Part shown: positions 57,999 to 64,000 of the stretch, piece by piece | Layout: every line of letters begins with the position of its first letter | Numbering within the stretch: the first letter of the stretch is position 1 | Origin: Paracoccaceae bacterium | GTDB taxonomy: Bacteria > Pseudomonadota > Alphaproteobacteria > Rhodobacterales > Rhodobacteraceae | DNA length: 64,000 nt | Reading direction: 5' to 3' | Assembly (NCBI GenBank): GCA_026706985.1 | Contig: JAPOXR010000074.1 | Location: 1-64,000 of the forward strand | Notes under the pieces: generated by a model | What the model was told of the DNA's origin: nothing | Databases searched by the model: none | The model's input: the letters and a program-made list of their open reading frames with translations, nothing else | Translations under genes and position numbers: made by a program

Positions 57999-58028
57999 AT
58001 TATATGCGGATTTGTTGCATTTATTCAA
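57999..58028 (-). promoter_or_regulatory. Promoter of the DUF4167 gene
   Basis: TTGAAT (58028-58023) and TATAAT (58004-57999) with 18-base spacing on the minus strand; the -10 is perfect. It lies 245 bases ahead of the ATG, so the transcript has a long leader. Confidence 0.6.
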
Positions 58029-58063
58029 CTTCGAGCCGTGCCCGAAATCGTTGAGATATCCCC

Positions 58064-58882
58064 TTAGGCCAGGGAAAACAGCAAAATCCGTTCCCGCCCA
58101 TCGAGATCACGGACCGTTTCCCTGAATTCAAGCTTCTCATGCAAACAGATCTCCATAACCCTGTTCCGTTGCCCGGGTCCGATTTCCAGATAGAGAATTC
58201 CGTTACCGGTCAGGCAGCGTGCCGCCACTGAAGCAATCTCCGGATAGGCGCAAAATCCGTCACGCATTAATGTCAGTGCGGATACGGGTTCCCAATCACG
58301 GATTTCAGGTGGCAACTGCAAATACTCCGCCTTTGACACATAGGGGGGGTTGGCCAGAATCGCATCGAACTTGTAGCTGGTGGTGGAATTCCAGTCGTCG
58401 GCCACAAACCGGGCCCGGTCGCCGGTCAGAATCCGGTCGGCATTTTGTCGTGCAATCCGTAGTGCCGGGCGGCTGATGTCAATCCCGAGGCCAACGGAAT
58501 TCGGGCAGGCCGCCAAAACCGAGATCAACAGGCAACCGTTCCCGGTTCCGAGATCCAGTATTGTCGAGGGGCTTTGGTCGATTGCTGCACGGACAAGTGC
58601 TTCTGAATCGGGGCGCGGATCAAGAACATGGGAATTTACCGTGAACTCATGCTCATGGAAAAGCCGCTTGCCGATAATCTGCGCCACCGGTTGACGGCGC
58701 TCACGCTGTTTCACGAAGTTCTCAAATGTAACCGCACTTCCTTCCTCAAGTCGGTCGCCCGGGACCGGCATCCGCCCTGGAACCGCATGAAGGAGCAGTC
58801 GCCATGAATCACCAACGGCATCCTCGACGCCGGCAGACCGCAAGCGAAGAGTGGCATTTTCGACTGCCTCAGCGACCCGCAT
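58064..58882 (-). CDS. prmC: Release factor glutamine methyltransferase
   Basis: PrmC methylates the glutamine of the GGQ motif in RF1 and RF2. The 272-residue protein has the N-terminal helical domain, then the SAM site ILDLGTGNGCLLISVL near residue 113 and the catalytic ILANPPYVSK near residue 185. It follows prfA after 3 bases, the classic pair. Confidence 0.95.
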   Translation of the reverse strand: MRVAEAVENATLRLRSAGVEDAVGDSWRLLLHAVPGRMPVPGDRLEEGSAVTFENFVKQRERRQPVAQIIGKRLFHEHEFTVNSHVLDPRPDSEALVRAAIDQSPSTILDLGTGNGCLLISVLAACPNSVGLGIDISRPALRIARQNADRILTGDRARFVADDWNSTTSYKFDAILANPPYVSKAEYLQLPPEIRDWEPVSALTLMRDGFCAYPEIASVAARCLTGNGILYLEIGPGQRNRVMEICLHEKLEFRETVRDLDGRERILLFSLA

Positions 58883-58885
58883 GGC

Positions 58886-59938
58886 TCAATCCCCTGCAGC
58901 GGCGAGTCGTTTAGCCTGATCGGCGGAAATCAATGCGTCAATCAGCTCATCCAGATCGCCTTCCAGAAATTTGGACAGCTTATAAAGCGTCATATTAATC
59001 CTGTGGTCGGTCACTCTTGCCTGAGGAAAATTATAGGTCCGGATCCGTTCCGACCGGTCTCCGCTCCCAATCTGCGATTTTCGTTCCGCCGCCCGGTCTG
59101 CAGCCGCCTGATTTCTCTGCGTTTCGTAGAGTTTCGCCCGCAGAACCTTCATGGCGATGGCACGGTTCTGGTGCTGGGATTTCTCCGATGACGTGACCAC
59201 TATTCCGCTTGGAACATGTGTGAGACGGACCGCCGAGTCGGTTTTGTTGACATGCTGACCACCGGCGCCGCTGGCACGCATCGTATCAATACGTATATCA
59301 CTCTGCGCAATTCTGACGTCCACTTCATCCGGCTCCGGCAGCACCGCGACCGTGGCAGCGGAGGTATGAATTCTGCCCCCGGCTTCCGTTTCCGGAACCC
59401 GTTGAACCCTGTGAACACCGGATTCAAACCGTAATCTGGCAAACACACCTTTGCCCCTTATCTCCGCGGAGGCTTCCTTGAAACCGCCGCGCGGCGACAG
59501 GCTGGTGGCAAGGATGTTGAATGCCCAGCCCTTTGCAGATGCATAGCGTTCATAAAGACGGAACAGATCGCCTGCGAAAAGCGCCGCTTCCTCGCCCCCG
59601 GTGCCGGCGCGGATTTCCACGATCGCGGAGCGGTCGCCATGTCTGGATTTCGGCAGCAATGCCAATTGCAGTTCCCTGCCGGCTGTTTCCAGTTCCGCTT
59701 TCAGCACCGTCAGCTCCTCCGCCGCAAGTTGGCTGAGCTCAGGATCTTCCAGCATGAATCCGGCAGCCTCAATTTCGTCGAGAATGCCCCGGTAATGATT
59801 GATCTTATGCACGATCTCCCGCAACCCGCTATGTTCGCGTGCGAGCGCGGCGATTTCAGTTCCCTGAGCCGTGGCCAGCCTCGCTTCCAAATCAGCATAC
59901 CGGGCTGAGATCCTGTCGAGTTTCTCCAGTTCCAGCAT
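58886..59938 (-). CDS. prfA: Peptide chain release factor 1
   Basis: RF1 reads UAA and UAG and releases the finished protein. The 350-residue protein is complete, with GGQ at 226-228 in [10 protein letters not shown]. The stop-codon reading tripeptide at 182-184 is Pro-Glu-Thr, while relatives usually have Pro-Ala-Thr or Pro-Val-Thr; Pro and Thr, the key residues, are kept. prmC follows. A 25-codon ORF with a good ribosome-binding site lies just upstream (59949-60026). Confidence 0.96.
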   Translation of the reverse strand: MLELEKLDRISARYADLEARLATAQGTEIAALAREHSGLREIVHKINHYRGILDEIEAAGFMLEDPELSQLAAEELTVLKAELETAGRELQLALLPKSRHGDRSAIVEIRAGTGGEEAALFAGDLFRLYERYASAKGWAFNILATSLSPRGGFKEASAEIRGKGVFARLRFESGVHRVQRVPETEAGGRIHTSAATVAVLPEPDEVDVRIAQSDIRIDTMRASGAGGQHVNKTDSAVRLTHVPSGIVVTSSEKSQHQNRAIAMKVLRAKLYETQRNQAAADRAAERKSQIGSGDRSERIRTYNFPQARVTDHRINMTLYKLSKFLEGDLDELIDALISADQAKRLAAAGD

Positions 59939-59948
59939 CTTCGCACTC

Positions 59949-60026
59949 TCAGCGGCCTGTTTGCTTGATCAGGTAGTCGGCATTGCCGTCCGGGGCAATC
60001 CACACTTGGTCTTCGCTTTCCGGCAT
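59949..60026 (-). CDS. 25-residue ORF ahead of prfA
   Basis: ATG at 60026 preceded by CGGAG six bases upstream; 25 codons ending 10 bases before prf[21 protein letters not shown] then KQTGR. The codons resemble those of the neighbours (GC-rich third bases), so translation is likely. It may be a leader peptide coupled to prfA or a real small protein. I know no family for it. Confidence 0.5.
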   Translation of the reverse strand: MPESEDQVWIAPDGNADYLIKQTGR

Positions 60027-60040
60027 GTTAACTCCGACAT

Positions 60041-60313
60041 ATGCACCGCTTCCTCCCGATTGTTTTGTCGTTTGCCATGGCCACGCCGGTATTGTCGGAC
60101 CAGCAGATCGGCGGTCGTGTGATCGACTGTTATTGCACTGACAGTGTCGGTGGGCGGGTCGAGTTGGGTGAGACGATTTGCCTGTTTGTGGATGGAAGAT
60201 CATTCCTGGCAAAATGCGAAATGTCACTGAATAACCCGATTTGGCGCGATACCGGTGAGGAGTGCGTGCTTTCCCGACTCTCAGACAGCGACACCCCCAT
60301 CCTGCAAAGCTGA
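60041..60313 (+). CDS. Small exported protein (90 aa)
   Basis: A signal peptide of about 19 residues ([19 protein letters not shown]) precedes a mature 71-residue part with four Cys residues (CYCTDS, ICLFV, KCEMS, ECVLS) that could form disulfides in the periplasm. Function unknown. No strong ribosome-binding site is seen. Its last 33 bases overlap ispG on the other strand. Confidence 0.65.
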   Translation: MHRFLPIVLSFAMATPVLSDQQIGGRVIDCYCTDSVGGRVELGETICLFVDGRSFLAKCEMSLNNPIWRDTGEECVLSRLSDSDTPILQS

Positions 60314-61417
60314 CTGTTCACGCATTGCCGCAGCCTTGGCTTCGACCAGCCCTACGATATGGTCGATCATGGCATCATTTCCTAACTTCCGGGCTGCCGC
60401 GCCACCAAGATAGACCATGCCGGCATCCTTACCGCCGCCGGTGAAACCGACATCGGTGAGCAACGCCTCGCCGGGGCCGTTCACAACACAACCGATGATT
60501 GACAGGCTGATCGGCTCTCTTACATGCGCCAACCGTTCCTCCAGTTCGGCCACCGTCTGAATCACATCAAATCCCTGCCGCGCGCAGCTTGGACAGGCCA
60601 CAATTGACACGCCACGGTGGCGCAAATTCAAGGCCTTCAGAATCTCGAATCCTACCCTGACCTCTTCAACCGGATCCGCGGAAAGGCTAACCCGCAGAGT
60701 ATCTCCAATTCCCTCCCAAAGCAGGCTGCCGAGTCCAATCGCCGATTTGACGGTCCCGGGAACCCAGCTTCCGGCCTCTGTGATACCCAGGTGAATCGGG
60801 GCATCGGTTTGTTCGGCCAAACCACGATAGGCGGCAACAGCCATGAAGACATCCGATGCTTTGCAGCTGATTTTGTAATTCCCGAAACCGTGATCCTCCA
60901 GCAGCCGGATCTGGTCTAAACCCGATTCGATCATCGCGTCCGGACAGGGTTCCCTGTATTTTTCCAAGAGCCGCTTTTCGAGGCTGCCGGCATTGACACC
61001 AATTCGGATCGAACAACCATTTCCGCGTGCAGCGGCAATCACTTCCCGGACTCTGCTTTCCGAGCCTATATTTCCTGGATTGATGCGCAGGCAGGCGGCA
61101 CCGGCATCCGCCGATTCAATGGCCCGTTGATAATGAAAATGGATATCGGCGACGATCGGGACCGGGCTTTGTGACACGATCTTCCGCAATGCAGTCGATG
61201 AATCCCCATCCGGTACCGAAACCCTGACAATGTCAGCACCAGCCTCCGCGCATTCCTGAATTTGCTGCACTGTGCCGGCAACATCCGCAGTACGCGTATT
61301 TGTCATTGTCTGAACGGCAATCGGCGCGTCACCGCCGACCGGAACCGATCCCACGAAGATTTTCCGCGAGTGGCGGCGTTCGATGTTCCGCCATGGTCGG
61401 ATCGGATTGTGATCCAT
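60281..61417 (-). CDS. ispG: 4-hydroxy-3-methylbut-2-en-1-yl diphosphate synthase
   Basis: IspG (GcpE) makes HMBDP, the penultimate step of the MEP isoprenoid pathway, with a 4Fe-4S cluster. The 378-residue protein has [19 protein letters not shown] near the start and the cluster ligands in [14 protein letters not shown] (two Cys) and [13 protein letters not shown] (third Cys). The ATG at 61417 gives a family-like start; one at 61462 would overlap rodZ. rodZ lies upstream in the same direction, 25 bases away. Confidence 0.96.
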   Translation of the reverse strand: MDHNPIRPWRNIERRHSRKIFVGSVPVGGDAPIAVQTMTNTRTADVAGTVQQIQECAEAGADIVRVSVPDGDSSTALRKIVSQSPVPIVADIHFHYQRAIESADAGAACLRINPGNIGSESRVREVIAAARGNGCSIRIGVNAGSLEKRLLEKYREPCPDAMIESGLDQIRLLEDHGFGNYKISCKASDVFMAVAAYRGLAEQTDAPIHLGITEAGSWVPGTVKSAIGLGSLLWEGIGDTLRVSLSADPVEEVRVGFEILKALNLRHRGVSIVACPSCARQGFDVIQTVAELEERLAHVREPISLSIIGCVVNGPGEALLTDVGFTGGGKDAGMVYLGGAAARKLGNDAMIDHIVGLVEAKAAAMREQSALQDGGVAV

Positions 61418-61442
61418 AGGAATGTCGAAAGACGCGCTGCCC

Positions 61443-62711
61443 TTATTCAGAGGCCAACGCAACCGATCCGAGATTCAGCACAGCCGGCAAAACTCTATCC
61501 GAACTTACCTGATCGAACTCATTCCGTATCGCGGCGGCAGTCAGTTCCACCCCCTTGACGACCGCACCAGGTGTTCCGGCCGGGCCATAGGTTTCGCTGC
61601 CGACACGGAAATACAGCGAACCGGAATTTCCGGCCCTCAGCAACAGGCCGCCGCTGTCTGAGGGCAGCGTGAATTCCGCACCCGCCTCAAGGAGCGCCTC
61701 ATGAAAAACACTGCCTTCCGGAGTTGTGATCCGCATCCAAACCGGCTCTGAAACAACAAGTGTGACACCATCAAACGTCACATCACCCTCAGCAACAGCC
61801 ACCGCATTGATGGTTTCAGCAGTGATGGAATCCGAAATGACGGCTTCAGAGGCCGGTTCCGCCAACTGCTCCTGCCCGGCGGGTGTCAGACCGACATCAA
61901 TCAATTGCGCTTCGACCGGCAAACCGGGATTGACCTGCGGGGCAACATAAATTCCAAACTCTCCGGGGATGATTTCACCCATCTTCGGATTACCACCAGC
62001 GGAGATTTCATACCCGCCGACCCGCGATGAAATCCGGACATCCGGCGACGCCAATGCGGCATCGGCAAACTCATCTGACAGGTTGGGAAGTGTATTGGCG
62101 TTGGCTTCAACGATATTGTCAATTTCATCGAATACCGTCCAGCTGACATAACCTATGCCGCCAACGACAGCTATGACCAAACCCGACGACACCAGGTTCT
62201 GGATAAACTGCCGGTCAAACAACCTCTGCACCAATCCGAATTCACCGATTCCAGAAATGCCGGGGCCTTCGCCCGACGCGGCTTTACTCCGCCGCGGCGC
62301 GCCCTTGCCAAGCATTCCTGCAAGCTTCGCACTGCCGAACTTTCTGCCCTTCGCATGTGTCGCAATGCCGGAAGAGGCTTGATCGCCGAGGCGCATCGAG
62401 ACATCAGCCGGCTTCGCTTCAAATCCGGATTCGCGGCAAAAACGCGCGTAGGATTGCTCGGGATCCATGCCCAGATATCTGGAGTAACTGCGCACATGCC
62501 CCGGGATCAGCCATTTGGGTTCGATCGCGGCCAAATCCGCCCGCTCTATGGCATTCACCAGCGATGCGCGGATATTCAGATCCTGTTCAACATCAAGCAG
62601 TGATTTGTCGCGGGAGGCGCGCAGACCGCGCATCTCGTCGCCCAGCCGCATTTCATAGTCATCCCAGCCGCGCGGCTCGTTTCCATCGGTTGCTGATTCT
62701 CTATCCATCAT
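61443..62711 (-). CDS. rodZ: RodZ-like helix-turn-helix membrane protein
   Basis: RodZ links the MreB cytoskeleton to the membrane in cell-shape control. The 422-residue protein has an N-terminal helix-turn-helix domain ([20 protein letters not shown], then [13 protein letters not shown]), a basic linker, one membrane helix ([20 protein letters not shown] near residue 200) and a C-terminal DUF4115-type periplasmic domain ([19 protein letters not shown]). The start is ATG at 62711 or 62708; a GTG at 62747 is possible. A 14-bp palindrome lies upstream. The order rodZ-ispG is conserved. Confidence 0.88.
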   Translation of the reverse strand: MMDRESATDGNEPRGWDDYEMRLGDEMRGLRASRDKSLLDVEQDLNIRASLVNAIERADLAAIEPKWLIPGHVRSYSRYLGMDPEQSYARFCRESGFEAKPADVSMRLGDQASSGIATHAKGRKFGSAKLAGMLGKGAPRRSKAASGEGPGISGIGEFGLVQRLFDRQFIQNLVSSGLVIAVVGGIGYVSWTVFDEIDNIVEANANTLPNLSDEFADAALASPDVRISSRVGGYEISAGGNPKMGEIIPGEFGIYVAPQVNPGLPVEAQLIDVGLTPAGQEQLAEPASEAVISDSITAETINAVAVAEGDVTFDGVTLVVSEPVWMRITTPEGSVFHEALLEAGAEFTLPSDSGGLLLRAGNSGSLYFRVGSETYGPAGTPGAVVKGVELTAAAIRNEFDQVSSDRVLPAVLNLGSVALASE

Positions 62712-62765
62712 CAGTTTTTTGCTTCGGCATTGCCGCGCAAGCTCCACCCCTCGCCTGCCATTCCG

Positions 62766-62779
62766 ATCAATTAATTGAT
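62766..62779. promoter_or_regulatory. 14-bp perfect palindrome upstream of rodZ
   Basis: ATCAATTAATTGAT is a perfect palindrome 55 bases ahead of the rodZ start. Its AT-rich form fits an operator or a -10 region; no regulator can be named. Confidence 0.4.
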
Positions 62780-63017
62780 TTTACTGGCGGATGCACGACA
62801 AAAATGTAGCATAATTTTTCCAAATGACAACATCATTTAGTCGTTTTTTTTTCTCGAACGACAAAATATTGGCCAATCGGCGCATTTTTCCACTTTTTTC
62901 GGAAAAAATTTTTCGAATCGAATATTGGGGTTGCAATTCGAAAAGCATGCTTCGCTGGCAGACATTCAAAGAAAGAATCGGCCATTTCGTCCCAAACCCC
63001 GTCAGGGAGGAGAATTG

Positions 63018-63086
63018 ATGCGGCTCAATACGATTCTCCCCACTCCAGTCAGTGTATCTAAAGCTCAACTCGCCGGATGCCAATGA
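63018..63086 (+). CDS. 22-residue ORF with a strong ribosome-binding site
   Basis: AGGGAGGAG at 63004-63012 lies 5 bases ahead of an ATG at 63018; the frame has 22 codons (MRLNTILPTPVSVSKAQLAG, CQ). The site is as strong as any in the window. It is convergent with sdhE. It may be a leader peptide, a tiny protein or the rest of a lost gene. Confidence 0.35.
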   Translation: MRLNTILPTPVSVSKAQLAGCQ

Positions 63087-63102
63087 AAATACTTTCGCCG
63101 CT

Positions 63103-63360
63103 TCATGGCTCCGGCAACGTTCTTCCGATGGCGCTTAGAATCGCCTGGTGCCGCCGGGGGGCAGCCTCAACTCCGGCCAGCCACAGGCCGATATCCTGAT
63201 CGGTCTCTTCAAACAGCGCCTCCAGCTGACCGACCTGGTCAGAGTCGAGCTTTTCCTTATGCTCAAGGAAGCGCTCGAAAAGAATGCACATCTCGAGAGT
63301 GCCCCGCTGTCTGGCGCGTATGCGAAGCCGCTTCTCCCGTTGCGGCGGCACGACAATCAT
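63103..63360 (-). CDS. sdhE: FAD assembly factor SdhE
   Basis: SdhE helps attach FAD to succinate dehydrogenase flavoprotein. The 85-residue protein has the RGxxE motif in RQRGTLEM (residues 18-25) and the CILFERFLEHKEKLDSDQ helix, then the acidic FEETDQDIGLWL. ATG at 63360 follows GGAG. It starts 11 bases after lrp. Confidence 0.88.
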   Translation of the reverse strand: MIVVPPQREKRLRIRARQRGTLEMCILFERFLEHKEKLDSDQVGQLEALFEETDQDIGLWLAGVEAAPRRHQAILSAIGRTLPEP

Positions 63361-63371
63361 TTCAGCTCCAC

Positions 63372-63836
63372 TCAGCTGGTATCGATCGGCAATGCCGTCA
63401 TGCTCTTGATCTCCTGCATCGACAGCAAAGCTGTGACATTGTAAATTCTGACCCTGGCGATCAGCGCCTGATAAAAGGTGTCATACTCGCGTGCATTGGC
63501 GACTCTGACCTTCAGGATATAGTCGATATCACCCGCCAGCCGGTGCGCTTCCAATACCTCCGGACGATCAAGCAGTGCCTCCAGAAACTGTTCCTGCCAT
63601 GCCGCGTCATGCTCGGATGTTCTCACCAGAACAAAGAAACAGGCTTCAAATCCCAGTTTTTCGGGATCCGCAATCACGATCGGAGGCCCGATGATTTCGG
63701 CATTCCGCATCTTTTGTATGCGCGCCCAGACCGGCGTCTTTGACGAACCGACCTTTTTTGCGATCGTTTCAAGGGACTGGCCGGCATCGCGTTGAAGTTC
63801 GGCAAGAATGCGCCTGTTGAGTCTGTCCAACCGCAT
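63372..63836 (-). CDS. Lrp/AsnC-family transcriptional regulator
   Basis: A 154-residue regulator with an N-terminal helix-turn-helix (LDRLNRRILAELQRDAGQSL, ETIAKKVGSSKTPVWARIQK) and a C-terminal RAM ligand-binding domain (EAHRLAGDIDYILKVRVANA). The ATG at 63836 follows GGGGAGGGG; the frame opens at 63860. It could control amino acid genes; the divergent target right of the window is not seen. The 164 bases to the window end hold nothing recognisable. Confidence 0.93.
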   Translation of the reverse strand: MRLDRLNRRILAELQRDAGQSLETIAKKVGSSKTPVWARIQKMRNAEIIGPPIVIADPEKLGFEACFFVLVRTSEHDAAWQEQFLEALLDRPEVLEAHRLAGDIDYILKVRVANAREYDTFYQALIARVRIYNVTALLSMQEIKSMTALPIDTS

Positions 63837-64000
63837 CGGATCCCCTCCCCTAGTCACCAAACATCGCGCCTATCATCAGAATATTGTTTTGATTTCAACA
63901 GCTCAATACTGTAAATGCGGAACTGTTTCCCTCTGCGACTCGATTTTCCGGCAGCGAACTCACCTGGCCGGCGACGACAAATCGCCTTTCGCCATACCGA

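Larger units (their letters stand above)
62748..63102. other. AT-rich gap between rodZ and sdhE
   Basis: About 355 bases with T-runs (TTTTTTTT near 62844, TTTTTT near 62893), much richer in A and T than the surroundings. It holds the palindrome at 62766-62779 and one short ORF (63018-63086). A 100-codon minus-strand frame (62781-63083) has no family likeness and is taken as chance. Confidence 0.5.

Noticed and set aside
62781-63083. 100-codon minus-strand frame in the AT-rich gap
   Set aside because: Composition follows the T-runs, with no family likeness and no good ribosome-binding site.

Overview
The window reads as a stretch of chromosome from an alphaproteobacterium, probably Rhodobacterales or a close relative. 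The evidence is the gene content: DUF1476 (F1-ATPase zeta inhibitor), DUF4167, DUF2852, SdhE beside an Lrp regulator, the lptF-lptG-lptD-surA-pdxA-rsmA run, prfA-prmC, rodZ-ispG, TRAP transporters, a cobalamin-dependent NrdJ ribonucleotide reductase, and a methionine synthase broken into separate proteins. Species cannot be named from the sequence. No integrase, transposase, CRISPR array or rRNA was recognised.

Layout. 1-2065: left edge with hsdM and a short, apparently truncated hsdS (no hsdR in view). 2066-2983: a stretch without a convincing gene. 2984-7432: an MttB-family methyltransferase, guaA, a small ORF and a DMT exporter. 7491-18263: a four-gene minus-strand operon resembling a Druantia anti-phage system, with a DUF4338/DruA protein, a 942-residue unknown, a 360-residue unknown and a giant DUF1998-type helicase (DruE-like). 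It has a clear sigma-70-like promoter whose spacer holds a perfect 19-bp palindrome. 18361-22262: P-loop protein, metA, tetR, DUF2852, bpt. 22270-26697: TRAP operon. 26870-29260: ilvB-ilvN. 29278-33127: nrdJ and tRNA-Pro. 33155-38931: DUF192, double cold-shock protein, pdxH, then fabI-gpt-purB, DUF1476 and purC. 38917-41851: DUF1638, corrinoid protein, homocysteine methyltransferase and sufE. 41969-47226: lipoprotein, RNase D, dtd, two tRNAs, an MBL hydrolase and an orphan histidine kinase. 47276-57316: ndk, holC-pepA, then lptFGD-surA-pdxA-rsmA. 57320-63836: DUF4167 with a long leader, prmC-prfA, ispG-rodZ, sdhE-lrp.

How the parts fit. Two defence modules (hsdMS and the Druantia-like operon) flank metabolic genes at the left side and make it a likely defence hotspot. 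Cobalamin use is a theme: NrdJ, the MttB homologue, the corrinoid protein and the homocysteine methyltransferase all depend on, or are linked to, B12 chemistry. The right two thirds are conserved core genes for envelope assembly, translation termination, isoprenoid and purine synthesis.

Best candidate for something new: the four-gene Druantia variant, in which one 942-residue protein takes the place expected for DruB and DruC. Several small ORFs and a structured leader in front of DUF4167 also deserve attention.
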